Source of the DNA: Saksenaea vasiformis B4078
Taxonomy: Eukaryota; Mucoromycota; Mucoromycetes; Mucorales; Saksenaeaceae
Reading direction: 5' to 3'
NCBI GenBank assembly: GCA_000697055.1
Contig: JNDT01001834.1
Span: 82,493-146,492, forward strand
DNA length: 64,000 nucleotides
Part shown: positions 25,023-37,233 of the stretch, in pieces
Numbering within the stretch: position 1 is the stretch's first letter
Layout: the number at the start of each line of letters is the position of its first letter
The notes under the pieces: model-generated
The model's input: the letters and a program-made list of their open reading frames with translations, nothing else
Database searches by the model: none
What the model was told of the DNA's origin: nothing
Made by a program: the position numbers and the translations under genes

Positions 25023-25354
25023 CTATCCTCCGTGTAAAGTGCTAATGAATACAATCTCATCTTTATCCTGTAATTGGTATTCGAGTTCGTCACACAATTC
25101 CCAATCGACATTGTTGACCAAAACAAGGATGCCCGGTCGACTATTAAGTGTTGTTCAGTTCACCCATTCTCGAGTGGTTTAGTGACTACGTACACTGTAT
25201 CCTTGTCGACAAATAGATCCTTCTTATCCGTCATCATATTATCTCTGATGTAAAAAATCAAATCTTGGAGCGTGGCAGGACTGGAAGGGGTCACTTGGGA
25301 GGTAGCGGGAAGAGTAACTGTGTGTTCGCGGACGTTGTTAAACAACAGTTCCAT
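25023..25354 (-). CDS. URM1: ubiquitin-related modifier 1
   Basis: Two exons (25354-25194 and 25140-25023) give 92 aa. The protein opens [11 protein letters not shown], has the Urm1 core [15 protein letters not shown], and ends FISTLHGG with the Gly-Gly at the very C-terminus. The Gly-Gly is needed for thiocarboxylation by Uba4. Urm1 is the sulphur carrier for 2-thiolation of wobble uridine (mcm5s2U34) in tRNA-Lys, -Glu and -Gln, and can also be attached to proteins under oxidative stress. Length and end match the family. Its stop codon lies 11 bp from the stop of the Gemin8-like gene, so the 3' untranslated regions must overlap. Confidence 0.93.
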
Positions 25355-26140
25355 TCCTCCACTGCCAGCATGTCAAAATCACAGTCGGAATCACCACAGT
25401 TCAACTGTACCTAAACTCAACCTTGATCGCTACTGTAGCCATTGTGTACGATCTGTACTTGTCAAAGGTTGAAATCTTAGCTTTTGATGTCAAGCAAGCA
25501 GTCCCGAATTCGATCAAGTGCATTTTGGAGTTTGTGGCGCGACGGAGTTTAAACACCATGGATCGGAGAAGTAAAAGGCTTTTCGACCGTCGCAGTAGAT
25601 TTAGCGGTTTGAATATCCAACGTCTCCACACAAGTATAAAATATATTATACAGCTAAAAAGTATATTATACCTTATCTGTATAACGTGGGTCAAATATTT
25701 GTAGACTGCAAAAGGCATCTCAAATTTGGCATGGATAGGTGCTAGACTTCTGAAAAGCAGTATAAGAAGTACAGGCAACCAAAGGCTGTATGACTCTACC
25801 GGGTGTTAAAGTAGTTAGCACTATTTGATAGGATATCTTCTTTCTCAAAAGGGCCGAGGTATCTTAACATTCATTTTGCTGTTGGCTTCCAATCCAATGT
25901 GTGTGACTTGGTGACGAATTGATTGTAACAGCGAGAATACGTCGAGACACTTCGATAATTCTTTATTAGTGTTAATGTGAGGTTCTCCGTTCCTGCCCCG
26001 CGCACTCCTACAGAAAGCATGTTGTACATACGATCTCCTTGTTGTCACTGACGGCTATGTAACTCCAGCGATTAAAAGGATAATAAAATTGTTGTAGTAC
26101 CTAGCAAGATGGTCAATTTTTTTTTTTTTTTTTGCAGAGA
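25355..26140. other. intergenic region, no gene recognised
   Basis: About 0.8 kb. Overlapping open frames on both strands (25423-25704 plus, 25401-25778 minus) have no domain signature; the minus one has a few hydrophobic stretches only. A T16 tract sits at 26118-26133. Confidence 0.5.
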
Positions 26141-26405
26141 GTCCAAAAGCTGAGTGAACGCTGCATATTTGCGAGTCGCGTATCATCCCTTTCAAAAAAA
26201 AAAGGACTTTTCCAACTAAAACGAATGTATCTTCCTCGGAAACGTTTGTACTATCACACAGCAGCAATCATTTCAGTCAGCCGTATCCTTTTTTAGAATA
26301 CCAGGTGTTACTGGGACATTGCATATCTATTCGTATCTTTCGAATTGGGAGAGCAGTTTCGTATTTACATGATTTCTGAACATCCACCCTGCGTAAGATA
26401 CGTCG
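26141..26405 (+). repeat. diverged dispersed repeat, copy A
   Basis: This segment aligns in the same orientation to 47649-47906 over about 260 bp. Shared landmarks in order: GTCCAAAAG, a stretch ending ATC..CTTTCAAA, TTTTCCA...AAAACGA, GAAACG.TTGTACTATC, ACAGCAGC.ATCATTTCA.TCA, ACATTGCATAT.TATTCGT, then GTAAGATAC. By eye identity is about 70 percent with small indels. Neither copy holds a convincing ORF. It could be the remnant of a mobile element or an old segmental duplication. Confidence 0.7.
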
Positions 26406-26409
26406 TTGT

Positions 26410-26479
26410 GGAGATAGGCTTGTTCTGTGCAAGATATTATCGTCCGGTTAATGCAATAGCGGTGCTCTCGCCTATCTCC
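26410..26479. repeat. short inverted repeat beside repeat copy A
   Basis: GGAGATAGGC at 26410-26419 and its exact reverse complement GCCTATCTCC at 26470-26479 enclose 50 bp. It begins five bases after the end of repeat copy A. It may be a hairpin belonging to the element or coincidental. Confidence 0.5.
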
Positions 26480-27456
26480 GCGAAGACCTCCCATAGTTGA
26501 CTGGTAGTGCTGAATGCACCGATGTTTATTTGCGTATCCAGCTATGAGTCTATAGCAACAGTTGTAAAGCTGCTTTACTCGGGCGATACGAGAGTACATG
26601 TCACTGGACTTTTTTTTTCTTAAAACGGTTCTTTAGACATTGGGAGCGGGGAACTTAATTATTAACTCAGTTCTACCTATGTAATCTCTCGTTTACTCCG
26701 TATCTACGTACTTGTCAACGAGCGGAGCTAAAGCGTCGTGGGCATGTCAATATACAGATTTAAACTGAATCCGGCCTCACCCAAAGGGGCCGAGCCGCAA
26801 ATTAGGGCGACATCTGATGGAGAAACTGACGTTATACTTTGTCGACGTGATGCGTCGGAATTCGTAATTTCTCGAACAAAAATACCCAGCGTGTAATTTT
26901 GACATTTACTCTTGCAAAATATAGGTAGGGCGATTATCCATAGAGTCATCCGTTTTAGTCTTATATTTTAGGTCAAATTTAACGTGTCAGAAGAATATCT
27001 TGCAACATGCCAGTTGTCCAAACGGAAGAGAGAGCATACCTTGTATTTATTATTTATTTATTAATTTGATTTGTCACATCGTATGTCGGAAGACACATCG
27101 ATATCAAAACATGCATGTGTCCTATTTACTCTCTTTAGAAGACGCTGCTCGTAGAATAAGGACCTGAGCATGGAACTGAACACAGAACGGATCCTTACAA
27201 CATGGAAAGATTAGTAATAACTTGCGGCTATCTGCGTTCAAACGTCAGAGTGACGATGCAGGTTTCAGGAAAAGCTATTTAGCCCCTTGTTTGGTCGGGC
27301 TAACAAGTTCAATCCTACTACAGTGGTCCATTTGGTTGCTGTACTGTACTGACCAAAGATGGTATTAAAAAATTTGTGCTCCGAAGAAACAAAAAAGGAG
27401 TTGCAATTAAGCGGGAAACGGTTTTTTTTTTCTTCAGTTCTCCCTTTCTTTCAATA
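26480..27456. other. intergenic region and probable ABC transporter promoter
   Basis: About 1 kb with no supported gene. An open frame at 26728-26949 (minus) has no motif. The last 40 bases are T- and CT-rich before the transporter start at 27457. Confidence 0.5.
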
Positions 27457-30400
27457 ATGACAGTTGTGCTGACGGGAGTGAGGGATACAAGTAGCCCTTT
27501 CCCTCCGTTTTACTCCTCTGGTCCATTTACATGGGCTACACCGTTTTTTGTTGTTCCCACTATTCTGCTTGGGGTGGTCGTAGTCTTCGGTGTCGGTCGG
27601 TTTCTCCAAACGCGTTCAGCTCTTTGGCTCACTGAAGATTGCATGTCGGCCTCTAATGGAAGAAACAAGCGTCTGTCACCTCTCTCTAGGCTGATTGTCG
27701 TACTGAACGTACTGATTCTCGTTAGCTTCTTGGGCGAAGGCGCCGTCATTTCTGGACGATCGCTTATTGAGGGCACATGGACCTCGACAATGCTTGCTTA
27801 CTATGTTGGTATCTCATGGCTTGCATGGGCAGCAAGTCTTGGTTTACTTGCCGACGAAACCCAGAAATTTTCGAAATGGAATTGGTTCCAATATCTGTTC
27901 TGGGTTGTGGCCGCACTAGGTGACACTGTGGTAGCCTGGCTATGGGCTATAGGGATGTATCGTCCTAATCCAGGTACTACAGTTAATGCCTATTTATTTA
28001 TATGATACTGAACACTTTAATGATAGATACAGCATTTGCCATTTATGACCACCTGTTACTTGGCATCTTCATAACGCGTTTCTTGCTGGAGTGGTCAGTT
28101 CTCGCATTCGCTGTTGTACACATGTTCACACGGTCATCCGAGGAGAGCACACCACTTCTCACAACAGACACAACGAATGTCTACGGATCTGTACCACCTA
28201 CGGAGTCCTCTGTTGGAACTTCCCGGGAAAAAGAACCAAGCGCCTTCAGCAACTTTTTCGGAAAAATGAGAAAGCTTTTGCCATACATTTGGCCGCGAAA
28301 TGACCTAAAGTTGCAAGTCTTTGTTGTGCTCTGTTTCATGTTGATGATCTTTGGTCTGTTTGTCACTGCATGGGTGACAGATCAAATTGGTGTTATTGTA
28401 GATAGTATTGGTGACGGTAAAGGTTAGTACAGAAAAAGGTTCTGCCACGTCAGGAATCGTGTTCTAACGAGTTGACAAACAGGAAAATTCGCATGGGCCG
28501 CAGTCCTTGTCTACGTAGGGTTACGATTTCTGCAGGGAGGAGTAAGTGTCAATGCAGGAGAGACGTTGCTTTTAATAGTGCCTGTAGTCCGGTCTTGTTC
28601 AAACTCTCCAGAATGGGTTGTGGATCCCAATCGGTCAATACACTACACGTGAGATCTCGGTCAAGATGTTTGCTCATCTTCACAGTCTGTCGCTTGATTT
28701 CCACATCAACCGTAAAACGGGTGAGGTCCTTCGCGTGATGGATCGGGGCACAAACAGCATCGTTCAATTGCTGTCCCAAATTCTGTTCCAAATTTTCCCA
28801 GCAATCGCCAGCATTCTGGTTGCCGTCTTCTATTTCACAATCAAGTTCTCTCCCACATTTGGTCTCATTGTGTTTGTGACCATGGTGTTCTATCTGTTTG
28901 TCACCATCGCCATGACCGAGTGGCGCACAAAGTTTAGACGTCGCATGATTGACTTGGACAACTTCGCACGCACGAAGGCTGTGGATTCATTGCTCAACTT
29001 TGAGACGGTCAAATACTACGGCTCGGGGGGGTTTGAGATCAATCGTTATAAAAACGCCATTCTGGAGTACCAGGAAGCGGATTTTAAGAGCTCTGTCTCG
29101 TTGAATCTCCTCAATCTTGCACAAAACGCGGTTATGACTGGGGGTCTTCTTGTTGGCTGTCTTTTGGCTGCCTATGAAGCATCCCAGGGTAGAATGTCAT
29201 CGGGTAACTTTGTCACATTCAATATGTACATGATGCAACTTTATGCTCCGGTAAGCTGTACGCCGTTCCCGAAACCTTATTCACTCCGACCTTTTTTCTC
29301 AAGCTTCATTGGTTTGGAACATATTATCGCATGATTCAAGCAAACTTTATTGATATGGAGAAGATGCTTGCCCTATTTGAGGAACAGCAGTCAGTGAAGG
29401 ATGCTCCCGATGCAAAGGACCTGGCTGTGAAAGAGGGCCATATCGTCTTTGGTAATGCGTCCAACGCGCTGAAACGTCCGTGGCTCATTTTTCATCTTCT
29501 ATTAGATAACGTGACATTTGCTTACGATGAGCGTCAGACAGCATTAAGCGGTATTTCGTTTAGTATTGCCAAGGGTGCCACTGTAGCTTTGGTTGGACCA
29601 TCTGGAGGAGGGTAAGCAGACTAAATTCATGTACAGAGACGCGTTAACCAAAAAGAAAAACAGAAAATCAACTATTATGCGCCTTCTTTTCCGCTTCTAT
29701 GACCCACTATCTGGTCATATTTACATTGATGGGCAGGATATTCGGCAGGTACGCCAAGCATCTCTCCGTAAAAGTATTGGCGTTGTTCCACAAGACACTG
29801 TTCTCTTCAATGATTCGATCCTGTACAATATTCGCTATGGTGATGTTGATGCCGATGACGAGTCAGTCTTCCGCGCTGCGAAGGCCGCTCAGATCCACGA
29901 CAAGATTCTCAGCTTCCCAGATGGTAAGTGAGGAAAGATTAAGTAGGATCCTCATCTCAGTCATCCATAGGTTATGAAACGAAGGTTGGCGAACGTGGTT
30001 TACGCTTGAGTGGTGGAGAGAAGGTGAGAAAAATAAAAACGCGAAGACGTCGGATACTAATGCTACGGTACAGCAACGCGTTGCCATTGCACGAACAATC
30101 TTAAAAGATCCTCCCATTATTTTGCTTGATGAAGCCACAAGTGCACTTGACACGTAAGTAGTAACGATCATAGGCTCATCATATGCTAATGATTGATTAG
30201 GACGACGGAACGCCATATCCAACAAGCGTTATCTGAAATGACTAAGGATCGTACGACGCTTGTCATTGCCCATCGTCTATCGACAATTGTCAACGCTGAC
30301 ATGATTCTAGTGTGAGTACCTTTTAAGATATAGAAACAATTGTTCTCATCTATTTGAGTAGTATCAAGGATGGCAAGGTGGTGGAGTCTGGAAGTCATAA

Positions 30401-30946
30401 GGAATTGATCAATCAAGCTATAGAGAATGGACAGCAAGGTATCAGTGGAAGTTATCTGCTCATCATAATCAGATTTCTGATAAAAGTTGCGTAGGTGTTT
30501 ATTACGAGATGTGGCAGAAACAACTTCGTGACGAAAATGACACACTCAGCGATACAACAAATGAGGTGGACGCCCCAGAGTTTGATAAAGCAAAGGTGGA
30601 TAAAGATATAGAGCCTGTTAAAGAAGCCATTCCTTACTCAGAGGAGGCAACTCGGGAGGCAACCAACAGAAAGTCACCGGTCCCTAAAATTGACACTGAC
30701 ATCGCCAGGGAACCTGAAACTATTGTAGCTTCTCCGGTTGAAGTCGAAGAGACGCCAACTCCCGTCAGCAAGGAACCTGAATCTAACGAAGCTGAGCCCA
30801 AGGAGCCCAAATTGAAGGAACCTGAGTCCAAAGAACCTGAACCCGCGGCTGAAGCTGAACCTGTATCAACATCAAAGAAACCTTCACAAAATTCTTCCAA
30901 AAACAAAAAGAAGAAGAGAAAAAGCAGAAACAAAACCTTATTCTAA
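27457..30946 (+). CDS. HMT1: vacuolar half-size ABC transporter, Hmt1/ABCB6-like
   Basis: Twelve exons: 27457-27973, 28027-28422, 28483-28541, 28588-29250, 29304-29451, 29506-29611, 29664-29923, 29971-30023, 30074-30153, 30201-30311, 30362-30438 and 30495-30946; 973 aa. An N-terminal extra domain of about five membrane segments (residues 20-220) precedes a six-helix ABC membrane domain, as in Hmt1/ABCB6. The nucleotide-binding domain has Walker A GPSGGGKST (split by an intron), Q-loop VVPQDT, signature LSGGEKQR, Walker [13 protein letters not shown] and switch IAHR. Family members move phytochelatin- or glutathione-metal complexes, or porphyrin-type substrates, into vacuoles or related organelles. 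The last about 140 residues are an unusual hydrophilic tail of repeated Lys-Glu-Pro/Glu-Pro-Glu units ending in a very basic [10 protein letters not shown]. Confidence 0.93.
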
Positions 30947-32383
30947 CTTTATGAACATTCATTTTTCTTTTTCAGAGAGGTTTTCAAGTGTATAGACAAG
31001 TTATTGAACAATTTTTTCACGTTATTCTAAATAAATTTTGCGTCCATGAAGGAGCAAGTTGGCACAATGTTACTATCTCCGTGAGTGTGTTGATTGTCCG
31101 GCTGCTAATTTTTCTGTTTCTTACCTTCTGCAACGGATCTTGTTAAAGTCGAGGACTGATGCGTTACAGCGTTATCAGCAGATTTGGAGCATGAGTAATC
31201 TCCCGAATTCACCGACAAGTGAGTTCGTTACGTCGGTGATGCTTCAACCCTCTCTACCTCCCTGGGCACCACTGAGACCTTACGAGCTTTGCTGAAACAA
31301 ATGTTCTCCAGTTTGGGCATGTAACGATTCACTGCTGTTAACGTCCATTTCTTGTTCACGAAGTGTAATGGCTAATTTGGTCTCACTGATCAAAGTATAA
31401 ATAAGACGTAACCCGGTTCCCAATATCGCTTGTTATTCGTAAAAAGCAAAACAAAACAAACAAACAAGTTCGTTGGTTTGATGGTCCTCTTACATCAAGT
31501 TGCATGATCCCTTCCCCAGCTTTCGGCAGGAAGCAGGCTCGTCGATTAGCTGTCAGATCTTATCTTTCTGCTATCATAGACCCATTGATTGTTAGTCCGA
31601 CTGCACTCAAGCATAACGCAAGCGTTGTAGCAGGTTCAACGGTCTTAATGCTTGCGGTCGAAAAAGACTGTATCCGAAAGCCATTCGTTATCCTTTACTT
31701 TACTAAAGGCTTCCATCCCACATTGCACATACTATACGTTGAAATTCTTAATATGAAAGTGCTGCGTTATATGTAAATGTTGGATTTTCTGATGCCAGAT
31801 GCTGGTCTTACTCTATAATCCAATTTCTTTTATTGCTGGAACTGCGAGAGTCACTGATGCTAATGGTACCATTTTGGAGCATCCCCTGTTCTTGTCTTCT
31901 GCTTGTACGATAGTAGTTACCTCGTATACTGCACCGTACATCGTGCAAAAATATGGATGATGCTTAATGACATGACTCGGTCTCTTGCAAAGCTACGGTT
32001 TGATAAACGAATAGCACCACCGCCGCCGAGACAACTTGGATTAAAGGTCATGGCAGCCTCAACGAGAGACACGAATAACCATGTATGCGGTGGATGACAT
32101 TCTTAATCAGTTTAGTATATCGGTAATGAGAGCAGAGTCAAAAAAGGAAATTGTCTATACTTTTGACACCCATCACGTCCCGCTATATGTAGCGCTTTTT
32201 GTGTCAGAAAATGGAACCACTGCCTGGCATGGAAGAATATGGCTGGGAAATGTTAATATGTATTATCACAAAGCGAGAACAAAGTTCATTGGAGCTGACA
32301 CAGAGGATTTCGATGGCTGTCAGTGTCCGAAGGCAGTCCTCTTTGAGGATAGGCACTCTTTTTCAGCACACGGAAAAACCGAT
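30947..32383. other. intergenic region, no gene supported
   Basis: About 1.4 kb. Open frames at 31059-31295, 31504-31776 and 31903-32097 have no family motif. A frame around 31798-31900 could be translated but has no start or partner exon. An ORF runs from 32081 into the WDR83 first exon but has no homology upstream of 32384. I regard it as chance opening. Confidence 0.45.
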
Positions 32384-33625
32384 ATGGCGCCCTATCCCAC
32401 CGAATGTCAGCAGATCCTCAAAGGACACACTGGCCCGGTGAACGACGTATGTTACAATAAATCGGGACAGTACTGTCTGTCGGCAGGACGTGATCGCACT
32501 GTGCGACTATGGAATCCCTCTACCGGTCTCCATTTACATACCTATACTGGTCATGGGCGTGAAGTGCTTGGTGTGGCAGTGTTCGTGACAAAGAAAAATC
32601 AAACAACGATTGACTGATTCACTTCCCTGCTTCAATAGTGCTTCTGACAATGCAAAGATTGCGAGTTGTGGCGTCGATCGTGCGGTGATGCTTTGGGATG
32701 TAGGCTCGGGAGAAATTCTACGGCGATATACGGCTCATTGGGAGGTAAGACAAAGCGATAGCGCATATAGCTTTTACTGACCGATTGTTTTATTAGCGTG
32801 TTAATACAGTGGACTTCAACGATGAAGCAACAGTTCTTGCTAGTGGTATGGGTAGACTTCTTTGGTTCTAGTAGTTGATGTATGCATGAAAGGGTCATTT
32901 GATGCAACCATCCGGATATGGGACTGCAGGTAATCACTGCTCATTACAATGAAGCACACTGTATTCATGGTTCTTAAAGGTCCTCGAACTTTCAACCTAT
33001 ACAAGTGATTGAAGACTGCACAGATAGTGTCATGTCCGTCCAAATCAAAGGGGCTGAAATTGTTGCAGGGTAATACGAGTTGTGCCATAGTCTTCTTGCT
33101 GAATATTTTCCACCCTAGTTCTGCAGATGGTAAACTACGAACATTTGATTTGCGTATGGGTCAAATGGTAGAAGATTATATTGGACGTAAGCAAATGGAC
33201 GTTAAAATCACTTATCGCTAAGACATGTCTTTTCAGCGGCTATTACCTCAGCAAGGATATCCAAGGATGGTAACTGCATCTTAGTAAGCACTTTGGACAA
33301 CACTATCCGATTGATGGACAAAGCAAACGGAACTCTTTTAAACGAGTAAGATTCTCCGTCAATCCATGCATTTTTTCTAAAGATAGGCAGGTTTAAAGGG
33401 CATAAACATACGGAGTACAAGCTTGAATCTGTATTGACAAATACGGATGCTCATGTTGTGAGCGGATCGGAAGATGGTAATCTGTATATTTGGGATGTAC
33501 TGGAAGGCACAGCGGTTGCAACGCTAAAGTCACACGATGGCGTGGTGTCTTCTGTGGATTATCATCCGTCAGATGTTGCGATGCTTTCTGCAGGTGGAGA
33601 CGGGTGTATCCGCATATGGAGTTAA
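32384..33625 (+). CDS. WDR83: WD40-repeat scaffold protein WDR83/Morg1
   Basis: Eight exons: 32384-32580, 32639-32744, 32797-32845, 32893-32929, 32980-33069, 33119-33186, 33237-33345 and 33391-33625; 296 aa. Seven WD repeats are readable, with typical ends such as DRTVRLWNP, DRAVMLWDV, DATIRIWDC, LRTFDLRMGQ, NTIRLMDK and GNLYIWDV. The order and the specific phrases FDLRMGQMVEDYIG and GHKHTEYKLES identify the WDR83/Morg1 branch rather than a generic WD40. In animals Morg1 scaffolds MAP-kinase modules and associates with spliceosomal complexes. In fungi the role is mainly inferred. Length agrees with the family (about 300 aa). The start is the first ATG that places the initial repeat (QILKGHTGPV) near the N-terminus. 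Confidence 0.92.
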
Positions 33626-34032
33626 GGAAAACTTTGACAGGAGCACGTGGCAGATAACGACGTTAGGGTGAAGGAAAAAGGCAGAGAGAGTCGTGGCGTT
33701 TAGCGTTTCTGCTCGATTAAACAGTGTTAAACATAAAGTAGGTTATGTGGCTGTTAGACAGCGTTGTGTTACAGAAAAGAGACGATCATCTGAAGCGTTA
33801 CGTGGAGAATAAAAATTGTAAGGTTATGTGGTACGCGGGTCTAATGTGGCGGCGTATATTCATGTTTCGACATCATTCGAAACACGAAGTTCAGGGGGAT
33901 ACAACCGGTTACCTTGAGTGTTCCAAATATCAAAACACTTACTTTAAATGTGATATAAACCGCTCAGCCTCGAAGCTCTTTTTTTTTCTATTATTCTTTA
34001 TTTTGCTTCTTTCTCTTTCTTTACGCATTACT
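33626..34032. other. probable promoter of the CCCH zinc-finger gene
   Basis: About 400 bp. The last 60 bases contain a dense T/CT tract (33978-34020) directly before the ATG, as in several genes of this window. An open frame continues upstream of 34033 but is hydrophobic and unlike the family. Confidence 0.45.
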
Positions 34033-34716
34033 ATGCAGCAGCCCTATCATTTCTTTCCAAAGTCGAATGATGAATCCTGGCAATGTTATCCTGCAGTGTT
34101 CCTCTCTACAGGCCGTTCACACGTTATTCCAACGCTGTTTGAAAATCTCCAAAAGCCAATGTTGAACCATACGGCTGGAGAACAAGAAAACTATTATAAA
34201 AATAAGGCAAAACAGATCACACTTTACAAAACAGAGTATTGTCGAAACTGGGCCGAATTAGGTCACTGCAGGTAAAGAGAGATAGATCAAAAAGAAGCAG
34301 TGTACTTAGAATGGCGTAGATACGGCAAGAAATGCCGCTATGCGCATGGCGATAGCGAATTACGCGCTGTCCCTAGACATAATCGATACAAGACTCAGAT
34401 CTGTCGGGCGTACCATCTTCAGGGTGCTTGTCCCTACGGTATTCGATGTACGTTTATCCATGATACAGATACGCAGCCCGCGAAAACAACCTCTAGTCCG
34501 GTGCCGTATCACACCAAGAACCTTGATCCGTTTGGCGTTTGGAATTCCAAACTTGGTTTAGCCACAAATTACACAAGCTTTCGAAATCGACGTTACAGCC
34601 TGGGTAGCAATAGCAGTTGTTGTAGTGGAAGTAGTGTCAGCAGTTACAACACAGACGATTCACTGGGAATGGTGACCGATCCGGTCGGTTCTACTTACTC
34701 CACCATGTGGCCATGA
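34033..34716 (+). CDS. tandem CCCH zinc-finger RNA-binding protein (tristetraprolin/Cth2-like)
   Basis: Two exons (34033-34271, 34320-34716) give 211 aa. From about residue 70 there are two fingers with exact C-x8-C-x5-C-x3-H spacing: YKTEYCRNWAELGHC followed by KKCRYAH, and YKTQICRAYHLQGAC followed by IRCTFIH. Each is led by the YKT(E/Q)xC motif typical of TTP/TIS11 and yeast Cth1/Cth2. Such proteins bind AU-rich elements in 3' untranslated regions and trigger mRNA decay; in yeast they remodel metabolism in iron shortage. The C-terminal part is Ser/Tyr/Asn-rich. The intron falls inside the first finger, between its second cysteine and the following YGKK. Confidence 0.9.
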
Positions 34717-36801
34717 AACTCTTTTGTTCCCGCGTCTCACGTTTTCCTTATTTAGCTTATATTTATTGAAGTTGGCGTTTTTCCTGTTCTTACTTCCTTG
34801 TTGCCGCGAAGAAAATGGACGAAAACGGCTATATATTGTTGTAAATTCTAGGCAATCAAAGAAAATAAAAGCAAACCTTAATGTATACAGCACCAAGCGC
34901 TTCTTTTTTTTTCTTCCTTGTCCATATTTGAGATGTTGCTGCTGATGTCGTCACAATGCATGTTCAACTTTGTATTCACTTAAAAAGCGCCTACAATGTA
35001 CGTGACAAGTTTCACGCATAAAGGCTTTCATTGTTCCATCTTCAACCAATCATACCACTTTTTTTCCATGCAAGTGACCCGCCCTTGGAATCGTACATGT
35101 TGTTTATATCTGCTGGATTGTGTAGCCTATAGTGAAGAAAATAACGGGCATATCATTCCTTTTTTTAAAAAAAAACCAAAAACAGGCACCTCAATCTTTC
35201 AATTTCGAAAAGCTCAATAGTTTATCTAAATTAGGCTGAAAAGTAGCACGCGTAGAAAGACTAAGTCATATGAAGCACGTATAGTTTGAAATTGAAACGT
35301 CTAGAGACACCATTATCCGCCAATACAAGCTAGTGTAACTTGATTTGTTACATTCTCAAACGAGATTTCTGCAAGGAAAATCTTACCCGCCGAAAATAGA
35401 AGCGCCTTAGCTACAGCCCGAAAGAAAAAGGCCATGAAGAGAACAACTCGAGTATCAGGCAAATCTCCAGCTCGCCCTCTCCAATGCTATTGGTCTATTC
35501 GATCATCCTGTGTGAACAAGGTTCAAGGGATCCATAACAATGCGACGGATATGACTCAAAATAAGCTTTTTGTTTTTGACACAACATGCCGTATGGTTAT
35601 ATAATGTTATCGAATGACTAAACAGTATCTGCCTTGTTGCAGCTCCAAAACAGATACCAATAATAGCTCGCAGCATTGGTATACTTGAAACTCTACTTGC
35701 TCTACGGACTGCAAAAATTCTACGGACACAAAATTAATCATCAAAATACCCGTTTGACTGTAGTCCATATCTGGGCACCTAGGTGGGTATCTGCTTGTGG
35801 TCCAATGATGTGACTTGCTCTGTGTGCCTGAAGCTTGCGGTTTGATTGCGTAGGTTATCCGACATCTATAGGATGTGAAGAGTATAAAAGAAAGAAAATC
35901 GAATGGAGCCCCGCAAAAAGGACATATCGAAGGACCAAGAAAAGGATCTCGATATTACTGTGTATGCTGCGATGGGAAAATGAATTCGGATTGTTGCTCA
36001 TCTTGACGTAACTGGTAAATTGATTGGCTGAGAAGTAATACAAACTTTTTGCAAAGTGCTGTTGCGCTTCACAATACAGTTTAAGCACCTGGTTACATGC
36101 ATCGTATAAAATCCACTAAGATACGGGACTTCTAGTCACTGCCCACAACGATACCTTTGGGTACATAATACCATTCAATATAAATAAATTAGAGAGCTTT
36201 TGCAACGAAACATGTGCTCGTAGGAATTGTTTCTGGAAATAGAGAATAAGAATCTGCTAGCAACTATATATGCAGTGTCCTTGCACCTAAACGGCAACAT
36301 ACCCTTCACTTATTATCGCGGTTACGTTCTTTTCCGGTTTCTTCTTTGATTCTCTTATTTTCTCTTCTGTCCTTGGTCTTCTTTTTTTTATTTTATTTTT
36401 TTACATTCCATGCAAATTTTGAGCAGTGCGGAAAGAGATATGCGGATACGAATCATTCCACCGTGAAAATTTCGCAAAGTCTCAAAGCCGTTGCTCGGTC
36501 ACATGGTCAGATATAGTGCAAAATCTCTGTTTACCACCGAGGGAGGGTTACCCTATGTAAAGACCGGACCCAAGGTAAACGCCTGATTGCGGTTGAGAGG
36601 AAGTGGTGACTTTTCATGCTTTTTATACTTCCTTCCCCGGGGGTTTGTTTGACTTAATCGCGTAATCTCAATAGTGTGTCTATACAGAGGGAAATTGGTG
36701 AACCCTGGTGAACAATCGTTGTGCGTTAATTTCAATCTCCGATCACATATTTTCATTGTTTTGTTTCCCTATTTCGTAGGCCTTGTCCTTTCATTACAAC
36801 C
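34717..36801. other. intergenic region, no gene recognised
   Basis: About 2.1 kb. Short frames (34996-35220 plus, 35855-36088 minus) show no motif. A pyrimidine-rich block at 36330-36410 probably belongs to the promoter of the ribosomal protein gene at 36802. Confidence 0.55.
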
Positions 36802-37098
36802 ATGCACCAGTCCCGATTATACACCACAGTGGCAGCACCTGCTGCAAAGTACTTCAAAATCACTCTGAAACGATCTACGATTGGCTTGTCACAAGATTAT
36901 CGCGCAGCTGCAAAGACTCTCGGTTTGCATCGCCTGCATCAAACCACCTACCAACCCGTCAGTCCCAGCGCTGCTGGTCTCATTCTCAAGCTTAAAGAAC
37001 TGGTGAAGGTCGAAAACGTTGAACGTATCCCTACGAAGCAAGAATTGAACCTGGAGAAACCTGCACGAGGTTTCAAGGTCGTTGGCAGCATGCTGTAA
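36802..37098 (+). CDS. MRPL33: mitochondrial large-subunit ribosomal protein uL30m
   Basis: Single exon, 98 aa. After a short N-terminal stretch rich in Ser, Arg, Thr and Ala comes the L30 core: YFKITLKRSTIGL, then KTLGLHRLHQTTYQPVSPS, and a terminal GFKVVGSML. This matches uL30m (yeast Mrpl33; bacterial L30), a small component of the mitochondrial 54S subunit. The N-terminal residues have the composition of a matrix-targeting signal. The reading frame is complete, with no intron, which is rare among its neighbours. Confidence 0.9.
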   Translation: MHQSRLYTTVAAPAAKYFKITLKRSTIGLSQDYRAAAKTLGLHRLHQTTYQPVSPSAAGLILKLKELVKVENVERIPTKQELNLEKPARGFKVVGSML

Positions 37099-37233
37099 AT
37101 GTCGTTTGTAGAATAAATGAAAAAAGCACATAGCAAAATAGATGAAGTAGCCTTGGCAATCCTTCCAAGTAACAAATGATCATACATGATACAGTTACAG
37201 TCATACAAGGTCTGACTTTTGTGGTTTGATTAG

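Noticed and set aside
25401..25778. 125-codon minus-strand hydrophobic ORF overlapped by a plus-strand ORF
   Set aside because: Both frames are open in the same stretch, with no family features; likely compositional.
27376..27456. Upstream extension of the ABC transporter frame
   Set aside because: No ATG; only near-cognate starts and a poly-Phe stretch from a T-tract. ATG 27457 preferred.
32081..32383. In-frame upstream extension of WDR83
   Set aside because: The extra 100 residues have no similarity to the family; the ATG at 32384 gives the expected length.
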